From Lepidodermella squamata (Eukaryota; Gastrotricha), in the NCBI GenBank assembly GCA_047495785.1, contig JBLDXI010000046.1, positions 1,364,001 through 1,428,000 of the forward strand: 64,000 bases of DNA. The letters run 5' to 3'. Below, piece after piece: positions 46,723-59,061 of the stretch. Each line of letters opens with the position of its first letter. The first letter of the stretch is position 1. The notes beneath the pieces are model-generated. The model did not search any database, was not told where the DNA came from, and saw only the letters and a list, made by a program, of their open reading frames with translations. Both the position numbers and the translations under genes were made by a program.

Positions 46723-49700
46723 ATGAGTCGTGATTCAGGAGAGCTGCCGCGCAATAGCGACAGTATCAGCAACAGTCTTGATGACATTCCGAATGCTGGC
46801 GGCGGGGTTGTTGTTTCAGAGAAGGTTCAATACTTCGCCAATGCAATTTATGGCCAGCTAGAAAAGATAGTCAAGGCGTATGATGAAAACGCTGTTAAAG
46901 ATTTGATGCCTCATGTAATATCACTGCTTGAGAACCTTGATCAACTAGCGAATGAGAAACGCCAGCTCGAGGTGGATATCGAGTTGATCAAGGAGGACAA
47001 CTCTCAGTTACTGACTCAATATGAGCGAGAGAAAACAATGCGACGTGCAATTGAACAAAAATGTCTGGAGATCGAGGACTTGGCCGAGGAAGAGCGACAA
47101 GGTCTAAACGATAAAATACAGTCAATGGAGTCGATAGTCAGGATGCTGGAGCTCAAGTCGAAGAATTCAGCTGATCACGGTAAGTGTTGTGCCGGAAATG
47201 CACTGCTTTTTGAAGCACGTGTTTTCAACAGTTGCCAGGCTCGAAGAAAAGGAGTCGGAAATGAAAAAGGACTACTCGAAGCTTTACCAGAAGTATCAAG
47301 AGGTCAGTTTTCGTGTTGATTTATCGTCGTTGAGAAATCGATTTTTCACTCGCTGAGGTATTTTGTTTTGTTTACAGCTCATGCGGTCTCATATCGACAT
47401 CATGGAGCGCCGGGCGTATAACGAGTCAACTGCCGATGCAAGTCAGCCAGCCCGTTTCGACCAAACTATGCTGCGTAGGACGTCGGATGACATGTAAGTT
47501 GTGACTCGATATGATTTAAGGTGGATTGTTACATGTTTTTTTTGCGGTTTAGGAAGAGCGATGGCGATTCGCTGCCGACGGTAGACAAGGCCAACCAAAG
47601 GGTAGATCAGTATAACCCGGTTGGGTTGCATGACTTTAACAGCAACCGCAACCGTGCTTACTCTCGTGGTGGTCAACATGTTGTGTCGTTCGGTGGTGGT
47701 GGCGGGGACTATGAGCGTGACGAGAACGACGACGAGACTGACTCCTCGTCGTCGCGCCGCGCCCACCCGCCGGGATCTCACAGAGTGGCTTCTTCTTCTT
47801 CTCATAACTTTGTTCGTGATTCTACTACTTCCACTTATTACGGTGATCGCCATCAGTCTGCGGCGTTTGCTTTCATGCCTTCGTCTAATGTACGCCCACT
47901 TACTTCTCGCTTGCTTGCTTTCCACTGTAGCAAAATTAACTTTGAATGTGACCTATCAGAGTTTACTCGAAATCCAAAAAGTAGCAAAATTATCATTTGT
48001 TTCACCACCAACAAATATTTTGCATTTTTTCGACTTTTGAGGGACATATTGGCTTGAGTTTCAGGGAAAATTGCCGCAAATTTTTTATAATTTATGTGGA
48101 AGTTGGAAAATACTTTAAAATTTGTTGATTAAGGAGGATTTTTCGATATTTCCGTAATTATTTTGCCTGAATTTTTCGAGTTTTTTGCCTCTGGTTGGTC
48201 ATATCTTCGAAGCTTGTTGTTTTAAATGTCGTAAAACTCGCGATAAATTGTCCTTTTTCAACGAATTTTTATCTGTTTTCAAGGTTGCTGCGGATATGGT
48301 GTCGAAAGGCGACGGTGATGCTGGCGACGAGGTGCTACCTAGCCGGTTCGAAGAGGAGCTCAGCTTCCAGGAAGAAGACCTGTTGAACACGCCGCACCGG
48401 CGCGGCGCCGGGCGAAAAGTCGGCGACGGCGAGCAAGGTTAGTCACGTTCCCCTTTGATTGCATTCGTATTATTTGCGTCTTGGCATGCGCGTGAGTCAA
48501 TAATTACTCGAGTAGTGACCACTACTACTACCTAAGATCGCGCGGTTTGCTCAGCTTTGCGCGTGTTTTTGTTTTTGTTGTTGCATGTTTTGTTTAACCT
48601 GACGTTCGTGTTTGTTTTGTTGCCGCTACTACGAATGGATCGCGCCACTTGTTGTGTGTATCCTCCCTGCCATCATCATCACCACCATGCCTTGGATCGA
48701 CAAATTCGAAACAGACAGCAGCGAGGAGGACGGCGAAGGTGAACAAGACGATACGCTCGGTTCCACCCCGCTTGGTCTATCGCTTGGTACGTTGCCCTCT
48801 CCATTAACCAGCCACTCCTACCATTTCGTAACACTCGAGACGTGTAATAATGAAAACCGGGCTTGCATGCTCTTATCAAGTAGCGCTTTTCTATTATTAC
48901 AACTGTAGCTTATTAAATCCAGCTTATAACAAATTAGTGGCATGGCCTATTTGCATATTTGAGAGACATGAATATTTTTCAACATGTTTTTTGCTGTTTT
49001 GTTTCTTCTTTCATCATCGTCTTTCGTGGCACTACCTAATCCGCACCATCTGTGATGCCTTCTACCTACTACTACTACTACTACCACTATCAATAACCCG
49101 CCTACTAAAGGTGTCGCCGATTTCAACGCTGCAGGACGCCAGTCGACTTTCAGTAAGCTTTCCGGCCTATTTCTACACGTTATTAATCATTATTAACTTC
49201 CACCTTAATTTTTCTGATCATCTGTTGTGCTTCGATGTTTTTTGCGTTGAATGCAAATTAATTTTATTATTATTATTTCAGCTCTGTAAACTAACGTTTA
49301 CTCAACACTTTTCTTGAGCTATCGTTTGATGTGTTTTCCTGCTAAATAATATTGCTTTTCCTTGCGATTTTTCTAGGCGTTGGACGGGAATTCGACAAAC
49401 TTTTGCGGGAGAATGCAGAGCTGCTCGAAACTAAAAACGCGCTCAATGTCGTGAAAGATGACTTGATATTCCAAGTGGATGGCCTTAACAAGTAATTTTT
49501 CTTCGTATTTCATTACTGGAAGAACTTTTTTGTGAAAAAATGGAAACTTGAAATTTTTTAATTCTACTGCCTGGTATCTTTAGCTAGGTAGAAGTATTTT
49601 CACTTCTGGCTTCTGCTGGTATCGCAAAAATCACCGATTTGTAAAATCGATAATTTTTTAGCGTTGCAGGCTAAATTGTAAATTATTACCCAATAACCCA

Positions 49701-52700
49701 AAATAAACCCAAATTAAAGGAAGATTTAGGGCTAGAACTCGAAATTTAGGGTGTCCTATTGACCAACCAAATTAAATTTACGAATTAATTTTTTTTAATT
49801 ATTAAAACCGCTTGAATTTTCACAATTTAAATTTAAACTTAGATTTGTCAACGTTTTTACATGTCCAATGATAATTTTTTCAGTGAATTACGAATTTTCC
49901 GAGAACGTATCGCGTCTTTGGAAGAAATTCGCGAACACCTGCAGCACAAAGTCAGCCATTTGGAGGATGAAAATCGAAAAATGCGCGAAGAACTCGAAGA
50001 GACAAAGCATCGCCTATCGCACACGTCCGGCAGTACCGGCAACGGTGAGGACGAAAGTGCGGGTCAGGACGGCGTGTCGACGGGTGCCGAGGGCGCGACG
50101 ACGCAACGGCGCCGGTTCACGCGCATGGAAATGGCGCGCGTGTTGATGGAGAGAAACGTGTATAAAGAGCGGCTCATTGAGCTACAAGAAACAGTTCGAT
50201 GGGTTGAGTCATTACGCGCCTCTCGAGAACACCCTGAGCAAAACCAGCAGCAACAGGACCAACGGAAAAAATCGTCATCGATTTGGAATTTGTAAGATTT
50301 TTTTTCATGAATTTAAATCGAATTTTTTCAAGGTTAAAGAAAGTGAATAAAATATTGTTTGTTGTACAGTATGTTCGGTGGAAAGCCATGACCTGGTTCT
50401 GCGGTTTCGCTCATAAATGAAAAATCAATAGACATTTTGCTGTGATTTCCGTGTGTGATTTTACGGGCTATTTTTAGTAGTATTAGATGAAAATATGAAT
50501 TCATATTTACGCAATAAAAATGCAAATTTTATTGATAATTACTGGAGACATGCGTCGCATTATTTGCTAGTTCAGCTGCCTGCGCTTCATTTTGCATTAG
50601 AGCCGCTTTTAGCGCGAAAATTTGCAACTTTTTGTAGGGGAAATTATTATTTTAGCAATTTAGTGTTGATCGGAAATGGTGCTCAATCTGGAATTTCTGG
50701 CGCGGTTATGGATAATGGACTCGATTTTTCTGAATCAGGTCATGGCTTTTCTTGTATAGAATTAGCTTTATTGGTGAAAGAGTGATAAAATGAGGATTTC
50801 ATAAAAAAAATATTGCAAAATTATCATAGCTTCAACGGCCTCACCAGCGAGCTATCAAACAGCCTGAACACGAGCATTACGAACCTCGAAAGTCTGAAAA
50901 GTGGCTCGCAAATGTAAAATTGAGGAGTTGTACTAGAAACCGCACGTCGATTGCATTTTTAACCATCTAACGCTGCCGTCACAACACTAATTTCTAATAT
51001 TATTACTACCGTGTCCCATAAGTTGCGCAACGCGTGAAAAGGAGGTCGTAAATTTAAAATCGTAAGAGGAAAAATATGGTACTTCTCAGTAAAAAAGAAA
51101 CAAAATCAGGAAAAATACCGATTTTTCGGATTTTTCTGGAAAGTTTAAAATGTTGGGATTTTTTGTTTAATTTTGAGAAATCTGAAAGTGTTGCGCAACT
51201 TATGGGTCACGCCGTGCTACTAAATTCGGTATATTTTTTACCTATTTGGGAAAATTGTTCATTATTAAAATTTCCGCTAGATTAATAGCATGACACTTTT
51301 TTGAAAAATCCACCTTAATAATCGTTCTTCTTTTTTTCATTTTATTTTTTTAGCTTTGGTGGTTTATTCGGAAATTCTGGTTCGCCGAAGTCGAAACATG
51401 TTTCCCCGGCTCAGTTGCCACCACCGCCGCCTATGCCGGCCGGGTTACTCGATGTCTCCCTGGGCGTCTCCCGGCTACCTGGTGACATCACCTCTGACCG
51501 GCAACAACAACGCCGGTCGTTCATGCAACAATCAGGCGGCGCTCAGGGCCGAGTTGAAGCGTATGGCTGGAGCATCCCGGCCTCGACCGCCTTCCCGCAG
51601 CATCAAACCGCCGGTATGGCGAGGAGCCGCGCGGCTACCCGTGTCGCCGGGGTGCCGGCTGTAGTCACCCCGAAACCGGAAGTTCCAATCCCGATTCCGG
51701 TTTGTTGTCAACCGCTGCCCGGCTCGTTGAATGGTATGAAAATCTGGGCGGCTGCCGTTGCCTTCTCGTCATTCGGCGTGCACCCGGATGGCAGCCGGCT
51801 ATTCGAGCGGTCCGTATTCTACGGCAGCCCTCGAACCCCGTCCGCCCTAACCGAAACCCCGGCGCCGCAAGACGTCGTCAGCGCCGATGTTGCCGAGTTG
51901 GAGGAGGAAGTCTCGTTGGAGCAGCATCGAGTTAAGGCGAGTCGAGGCCAGTTAGCCGAGCTGTCAACCGTCGCCTGGCTGACGTGCTCGTCGAACAACG
52001 TCAACACACACGTATTCCTCGTCGATTTACGCCAGCCGTCCGTCCTGCTGGCCGGATTCACCCTGGACGCGCCTTACGTGTCGCAGGTCTGTGCTGTGCC
52101 CGGCGCGAAGCCGACTGATATAACGTGGCAGCCGATGCCGGCGAGTGACCACCATTCGATTAAGCTGGACTCGGAGCATCGCGATGAAGATTGCGTCGAG
52201 CTGTCACGAGACGTCGAAAAGCAACGTGCTAGTGACGCGGCAAATGCGGCTGGCTGGTCGCTCCAGGTGACTGAAAACGTGAAGACGAAAGTTATCATGA
52301 TCAGGCCGACGCCTGCTGTTGTTGCGGAGAGTAAGCCGCCGCCAGCAACTGTTGACGGGGAGAAGGAGGAAAATCAGGACGAAGACGGGCGGCCGTTGAT
52401 TGATAACACCAAGTCGCTGCTGATGCCGACGATGTGGTTCGGCGCCCAGGACGGGTCGTTGTTCCTGTACTCGGCGGCTGCGGCTGTGCAACCGGCGGTT
52501 GATGATTCGCCGCAGCAGTTGCCGGCTATTCTGAGCCGTGTGCAATTACAATCGGCTGCTACGGCGATAGGGCACGTTGCGGGGCGTGTTTTCGTCGCGT
52601 TGTCAACGTCTGAATTGGCCATGTTCCACCGTAATCCTGAAACTAAAGAATGGGTTACAGGTTCGTTCCTTTTCTACTTTGCGTATTACGTATTTAGTTG

Positions 52701-55700
52701 AAATGAATTGAAAGCCGAAACCCTTGATGGTTGTGGAAATAATCACAACTTGAATCAGGAATATTGTAAAGGTCCTAGCCTGAATTTTTCCTGAATTTTG
52801 ATAGCTAGGAAATTGATAGGATAAAATTAATTGAATCACATTTATAGTTGACCTATATTTTTTGGCTTTAATATTTCGACCGAATTTTACTCGGGGATTT
52901 AGGATCCTAGGAGCCTCCTATTTAGCCTAAAATTTTAAATTAAAGCTTCTAATTACCAAAAAATGAAAATCGGGGCGATAAATATAAAGTTTTAGGTAAA
53001 AAGTGTAAAATGGCTAGTTTTCTTAGTCATCTATTTTTGAACACCCTAAACCCCATTTTTGCCCTATAACCGGCCATGCTAAATAGCGATTTTTTTAGAG
53101 TATTGTTTTTTCAAAAAAAAATAGGGAACCGGCCGCCATGAAAGGGCCTTTAGACACCGTTTTATAGGTATATTATGGAATTTCTAAATGTCGATAATTT
53201 CTTAATCATTATTCCTGGATAATTATTTGTTCTAATAGTCCTCATTTATCTTCGGCTTCAATAATTTGACTCGAGCTTTTTTATGGGTGCATATTTCATT
53301 CATTGTAAGATGCTTTAAACGGAGAAAAAAATTCAAATTTTATCCGGGGTTTGTGTCTGAAATTATGGATTTTCGTCAAATCTTGATGGTTTGGTGAAAC
53401 ATTGAAAGGTTTTTCTGATAGAAATTCGAAACCATTATTTATGGCGACATACTTGCTGAATGTTTTATATCACCCTATCAAATCATCGTTTGGGACTTCG
53501 TTTTAGCAAAACAAGTAGGATTTGGGATGTAAACTCTCGCATCTCTTTTCCATTATTTGATGAAAATAACTGTATGGGATGCTTGAATTTTGTAATTCGC
53601 GCCTATCGATTTCCATATTTTCAATCAACGAATTCAGCTTCCCCCAAGTTGTTAATTCATCATTGCAGCCAGCTTAATAACACATTTTAAGCCTTAATTA
53701 ATTGGGGCGGGGCGTGGCAGCGGCGGGACATCTGTCGTTGCATAAAAGCGGCTCGCAGATCGTATATTATTTGTAACTAGGCCGTGTGATGAGCTTACGC
53801 CCTTGTTCATCATTATTCTTATTTGTTTTGCGGTTGTTGTTGTTGTTATTGTTACTTACTGACTTATTGTTTTGTATATATTTATAGACGAGTGCAGCCT
53901 AATTGAATTCAAGCGCGACGTGACAGCAGCGACGCCTGGTGGAGAGGCGGCGGCGACGGACGACCCGTTGGCGCGAACGGCGAGCCCATCCGTCAGCAGC
54001 CAGGCAGTGCCGGCCGCGCGCTGCCTCGTCGCCGTGGCGAACCGTTATCTGTGGGTGGGCATCGGCCGCGAAGTGCTTGTCGTCGAGCCCGCCGCGCTGC
54101 GCATCGAGTCGTCGTTCGTGTGCCACCCGCGCGCCGACGCGCAGCTGCGCCACGCCGTCTCGGTCGGAGATGGTGTGTGGCTGGCGGTGCGCATCGACTC
54201 GGTGCTGCGCCTCTTCCACGCCTTCACGCACCAGCATCTGCAAGACCTCGACCTGCAACCGGCTATCCATTCGTTCCTTTTCGGTAAGATATGCAAATTT
54301 TATCCTATTTTCAAGTTTTCGAAAGTCGAATAATAAAAAGATGAGTAGAAAATGAGAAGAAAATGAAAAAAAAGTAAATCAGGCGTTTTAAGGGACATAC
54401 AGGTATACAATGTAAACACCAAATTTTATGATAATTTGAAATGTGGAGTTGACGGTATAGTTTCGGGTACATTTGTAGCTTACCTGAGTCTGGTGTCGCT
54501 GTTTCTGTTGTTGAGCCCCTGCCGCACCTGTTGATGCTGCGTCATATATTCCGGATTTTCCCAGTTGGAAATTTCTCGGGGCCCTCGGCAATCTCCATCT
54601 TCGGGGGCCCCTAACCCCTATAGTTGGTTGTTGCAATTGAGAACGTGATCTATTAACCTACATGTATATGATTGAATTGCATCTAAAGCCTGCAAAACAT
54701 CAGCGATAGTCGTGGGAGATGATACCGGCTCATCGAATTCGCCGTCGTCTTCTTCTTATTCGCGAGATAGGCTTGCGGCGGGGCGATATCAACATCGTCA
54801 TCGCACCGAAAGAACTCTTCAACATCGGTTCCATATTCGTCGCGAATAGCGGCCCAGATCGCCTGGTCTACTCCAGAAAAAGGGGGAATGTTGTATGGGA
54901 ATCATCGTCTCACCGCTTTCCTCTGATAATTTTAGTATCAGTTTCGGTCGGAGCTCGATCCTAAATTAAAGAAATTTACAAAGCTCTAAGAATGGAAAAA
55001 AATAACGATAACGTTTCGCTCGTTGGAAAGGGAATGTTCGCGAATTCTCCGTCGGGATACGGGGCTTGTCAGGATTTTATCTGTCAACACCAAAAAGAAT
55101 TTTGTAAACAAAAGGAAAGCCCTGAATTTTAAATAATTGAAAATTTCCGCTTTTTATTTGTTTCAGTACATAATTTCTTTCTTGCTTTTAACAATTTATT
55201 TATTTATTTTAGGCGATGTGACACCCGCCGCTGGAACAGCGCTATCTCCAATGCGAGTCTCGGCGATGGTGGCCGGTGGCGGGCGGCTGTGGATCGGCAC
55301 GCACACGGGTCTCGTCGTCTCGGTGCCATTCGCGTCCGCCGAACAGCAAATCATGGTGCGAACGGGTTCCACCGGCTCGCCGCAAAACTCGGCCGGCGGC
55401 GGCACGTCGTCGACATCACCCGTCACCCGGCAACCGGCTGCCTCGACCACGACACCCCAGGGCCCGGGCGCCATCGTCCAGGTGTTCGCATCACCCCGCT
55501 CGCACACGCTGACCCCCGGCACCAACCTGGTACCGTACTGCTGGGTAGGCGGGGCGCAAATCTCGTGTCACGGCCACACGGATTCGGTGAAAGCGATTGT
55601 CTGCTCGCCGGTCCAGGCCGGTACAACCGGGAACCTGCAGACCGAACAATCGGTCGACCAGCCGAAACCGAACAACACGGGAATTCCGAGCCTGGCGGTA

Positions 55701-55937
55701 ATGTCGGTTGGCGAGGGCTACCGCGACTGCCGGTCGCCTAGTGCAATTCAAGCAGCGGCTGCTAGCGAACAGGCCGGGCTGTCGGCGATCCTGCCGCCGC
55801 CCGGCCAGTCGGGTACGGTGACGCCGTCGGGCCAGATGAGCCCGCGGCCTGCGCTAACCGCCTCGCCGTCCCCGCCCGGCGAGGAGCGCATCCACATGAT
55901 CGTCTGGCAACTTGCTCTATCAGGCGGTGGAAATTGA
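46723..55937 (+). CDS. JIP3: JNK-interacting protein 3/4 (UNC-16/Sunday driver) scaffold
   Basis: Kinesin-1/dynein cargo adaptor and JNK-pathway scaffold of axonal transport. Twelve exons: 46723-47179, 47232-47302, 47378-47493, 47553-47889, 48284-48437, 48715-48786, 49377-49491, 49884-50291, 50830-50913, 51354-52660, 53888-54283 and 55213-55937, 1,413 residues (family about 1,300). RH1 opens [21 protein letters not shown] coiled coil follows, with [17 protein letters not shown]2 is [20 protein letters not shown], then [19 protein letters not shown]. The C-terminal propeller has [44 protein letters not shown] and [12 protein letters not shown]. Start is ATG 46723, not the GTG before it. Exon 6 is the least certain. 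Introns hold candidate optional exons at 49111-49152 and from 50371. Confidence 0.93.
49111..49152 (+). other. candidate 42-nt optional exon of JIP3
   Basis: Bounded by AAAG and GTAAGC, length divisible by three and in the same phase as the flanking exons (phase 1), coding [13 protein letters not shown]. It would insert between exons 6 and 7 without changing the frame. Confidence 0.4.
51010..51211. mobile_element. 202-bp foldback element in a JIP3 intron
   Basis: Terminal inverted repeats of about 22 bp: left CGTGTCCCATAAGTTGCGCA, right TGCGCAACTTATGGGTCACG. The centre is AT-rich and non-coding. A diverged half (CGTGTCTCATAAGTTGCACA) is at about 23801 in the Sushi-ankyrin intron, so this is a dispersed family. 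Confidence 0.65.
52661..53887 (+). other. long JIP3 intron 10
   Basis: 1.2-kb AT-rich intron. No repeat ends or frames of interest found. Confidence 0.5.
54284..55212 (+). other. long JIP3 intron 11
   Basis: 0.9-kb intron. A pyrimidine/TTTA-rich run precedes the acceptor TTTTAG at 55212. No nested gene recognised. Confidence 0.5.
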
Positions 55938-57696
55938 TGCAAAATTAATAATCGTCTTCCTTAAAAATTGAAATGGTTTTAATTTCGTGAGAGCGGACAA
56001 CAAATCTGCTGTGGATTGTGAAAAAAATTACCTGACTGCTTTCTAATCTGGTCGCGATTTGTGAGAAATACACCAACACGCTCATCACACCTCTCTGTCT
56101 CTCTACTGATATTGTTTTGATTTATATTAAAAAAAATATGATGTAGTATTATATAACACGATTTTTTTCCTCGGGACTTTTTTTTGCTGTCGCTTCTTCC
56201 TAAATTTCCGCCCTCTGAGAAACAAACAATTTCGCTATTATGTGATAAATGTGTTTTTTGTACCTTTTTTCCTTCGATTGACGGCGTGGCGTATATATCG
56301 ATCAGCGCCTTGTAAATATCAAAAGCAACACAAATAATTGAATTCAATACAGTGCAAATTTGTGGGGTCTCGCAACTAAAAAGTTCTTCAACTGCCTTTT
56401 CAAAGCGCATATCATCATCTCTCTTATTGCTCTTTTGTGCATTCGTGTTGTTAGTTTATTTTTTGTTACGTCGCATTACTGTAAAATCAACAGTTGATGA
56501 TCCTGAAAATATTCGATTAATTTATTGGGAAATAATTTGATATCGATTCTTCTTTTCCTTTCCGCCTTCTTGCTCTCTTTATCTTCGCCAGTCAATCTTT
56601 TCCGTTATTTCTTTTAACGTCGTAGTAGAAATTCGCCTATATATTTGTTATACCTGTTTGATTTATACTGCGTTTTTTCGGCACTATTTGCTGGGACACT
56701 ACAATATAGAGTGCAAATAATATTTTGAACAAAAAAATTCAATCAATATATACGTCGTCGTGTCTGAGGTTTTTCGTCTGATTCTTTTTGTCTCGCTGCG
56801 GTAACGGACGTGGTTTTCTATCGACCTAGCGACTCGAACAACTTGACTCTACTGGAAAAAAATTGATTGGGTGTTATCATACCTATTGTTTAGAGCTGTG
56901 TGATGTGATATTTAACAACAAAAATCGCTATATATATACATATTATGAAATTGATAATTCTATAATATTGCTATAATATGACTCTGTACGGCTAACAAAA
57001 AGTAACGGAATTTCGGAATGAATAAAAGTGGAAAATATACGCTAAAACTGATGTTTTTTAACGCATATCTACTCGCCAAAGCAGAACTGTGCCTACCACT
57101 GATTAAAAAGAAGCAAAATATCTTTAGCGGAACCAAATTTCGAAAACCAAACGCAAAATAGTAAAAAGCGAAATAGTTTCGAATAATTTCGCAATTACGC
57201 CGGATTCTCAGAGTAATGATCACTGAGAGTAGCGCAAAATTTAGCCATAATTCATTGGAATTTTTCCAAATTATAATTATGAAGTTCGCAAACAGTTAAC
57301 GAAGACATTTTTAGGGGAATAATTAAAAATTAGATTCCGCGTCCAGTCGAATTCGGCTCCGCGAAGAGTAAGACAAGAAATTAAATAAATCAAACGTTTT
57401 TCTGGTGGTAAATAATGCTGGAGAAAGGTGGAAATTTGTTGTAAAAGTGATTTTTTCAAATAAAGATGATAAATTTTTTCAGGAATGGGGTGCGGAACTG
57501 TGGAAAACCCGACGTTAGTTTTAATTAGTGAAGAAAGCAATCGCTTTTCAACGAATCGAAATTTGCGGGAAATCTTGGGGTTCGAAAAATCCGCTTTTAT
57601 ACACTTTTTTAACCTGGTTGGAACCCGCTTTCTCTAGGTAAAATGTCTTGCAATCCTCATGAAATTCATTTATATATCGAATTTCGGCTCCAATTC
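55938..57696. other. intergenic region downstream of JIP3
   Basis: AT-rich. Holds the JIP3 3' UTR and host sequence up to the LINE target site (57681-57696). No gene seen. Confidence 0.5.
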
Positions 57697-59045
57697 GAGC
57701 TAGGCTTGAAAATCAGCATTAGTAAAACACAATACATGGTGATCGGTGAGGATAGAAACTACCAACTTGAATTAGACGGCAAACTTTTGGAAAAAGTGAC
57801 GTCTTTCAAATATTTAGGAAGCATCATCACTTCTGAAGGGAAAATGGACGGGTGAGACTTTTTTCATCCGACAAATGACTTCTTTTATCCGACACATGTC
57901 TTATTTCATCCGAAATCCAAAAATGTGACTAAACACGTCCGACATGCTTTTTTCATATTTTCGAAAAAGTTACAGTAAAAAAGTGACTACTCTAATCGCC
58001 ATAAATCTTTTACCATAAAATTCTTCCGGTTCAGGGGCCAAAATGAGGTGCATAAAATAGGCATGCCCCTACGGTAAAATAAAATCGAATCCGGGAAAAT
58101 CGAGAAAATCGATATTTTCATGTCGGATGATTTTAGTCACATTTTTGGAATTCGGATAAAAGAAGATATGTGTCGGATAAAATTAGTCATTTTGTCGGAT
58201 GAAAAAGTTTTCCCCAAATGGACGAGGAGATCAAGGCTCGCATAGCGAAAGCTGGCGGCTGCTTTGGTGCCCTCAATAAACTTATGTGTAATAGAAAACA
58301 CGTGAGCTTAGCTACGAAATTGAAAGTCCTTAAATGCGTTGTTATTCCTACCGTCACCTATGCCTGCGAAACCTGGAACCTGACCACCCAACAAGAGCAA
58401 AGGTTAAATGTCACCTTTATGCGATGGCTTAGAACAATTATGGGTCTGTTTAGGACAGATTATATTCCTAATGTTGATATTAGACTGATCTGCGACGTAA
58501 TGGAATTGAGTAAATTGATTGAAAAATTTCGTCTGAAATATTTTGGCCATATAATTCGACAGGACGAATATGACCCTGAAAGTCTCACGAGTATTATGTA
58601 TTATTGGAAAGCAGTCGACCCGAGTTGGTACTTGCCTCGCGGCAGGCCGCCAACCCGATGGTCTGACTGCCTCCGAAGAAGCCTTCTAAAAATTGGAAAT
58701 TTTTATATACATGAAAAACGTATCAGGGATCCTAATGAACCTAAAAAACGAGGGCGATCCCGTAAATCAACCTTATTGATGCGACGCATCGAAATTCACA
58801 AAATTGCGGATTTAGAATTGGCGGAAGTAACAGCTAGAGACCGGGAAGAATGGCAGCTACTATGTAACAGTATAGAAAATTATGAATTCATGGGAAAAAG
58901 CAGATTGTTCGCGACTGTTCCTGAAGCTGATCTCTCGTCGTCAGCCGTCCCCTAAACCCTCACGGGTAAGGCTTGTATATATATTACCATCACTTTTAGC
59001 CGAAGGTGGACGTAAAATAAAACATTTTCATTTGTTCATTTGTTC
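57697..59045 (+). mobile_element. 5'-truncated RTE-like non-LTR retrotransposon, 16-bp target duplication
   Basis: The C-terminal third of a reverse-transcriptase ORF with its 3' UTR, ending in a short (ATTTGTTC)-type tail rather than poly(A). Flanked by a perfect 16-bp duplication ATTTCGGCTCCAATTC (57681-57696, 59046-59061). The coding part opens with GLKISISKTQYMVIG and continues, after an insertion, with KLKVLKCVVIPTVTYACETW, RLKYFGHIIRQDE and LPRGRPPTRWSDC, typical of the thumb/C-terminal part of RTE-clade enzymes. The stop is at 58955. The upstream endonuclease and most RT motifs are missing, so the copy was dead on arrival. About 984 bp once the inner insert is discounted. Confidence 0.85.
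57851..58215. mobile_element. 365-bp Mutator-like MITE nested in the LINE
   Basis: Inserted inside the RT frame. Flanked by a perfect 9-bp duplication AAATGGACG (57842-57850, 58216-58224). Terminal inverted repeats of about 95 bp, containing repeated CATCCGACA / TTATCCGACACAT words. Nine-base duplications and long inverted repeats are the hallmark of Mutator/MULE elements. Removing the insert and one duplication would restore the LINE reading frame exactly, so it post-dates the LINE. No coding capacity. Confidence 0.85.
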
Positions 59046-59061
59046 ATTTCGGCTCCAATTC

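Noticed and set aside
48850-49317. Hydrophobic 155-residue plus-strand frame in a JIP3 intron
   Set aside because: Crosses clear splice signals and its hydrophobicity comes from T-rich intron sequence.
51819-55751. Antisense frames of 70-120 residues opposite JIP3 exons
   Set aside because: GC-rich exons produce long shadow frames; they are basic, low-complexity and without domains.
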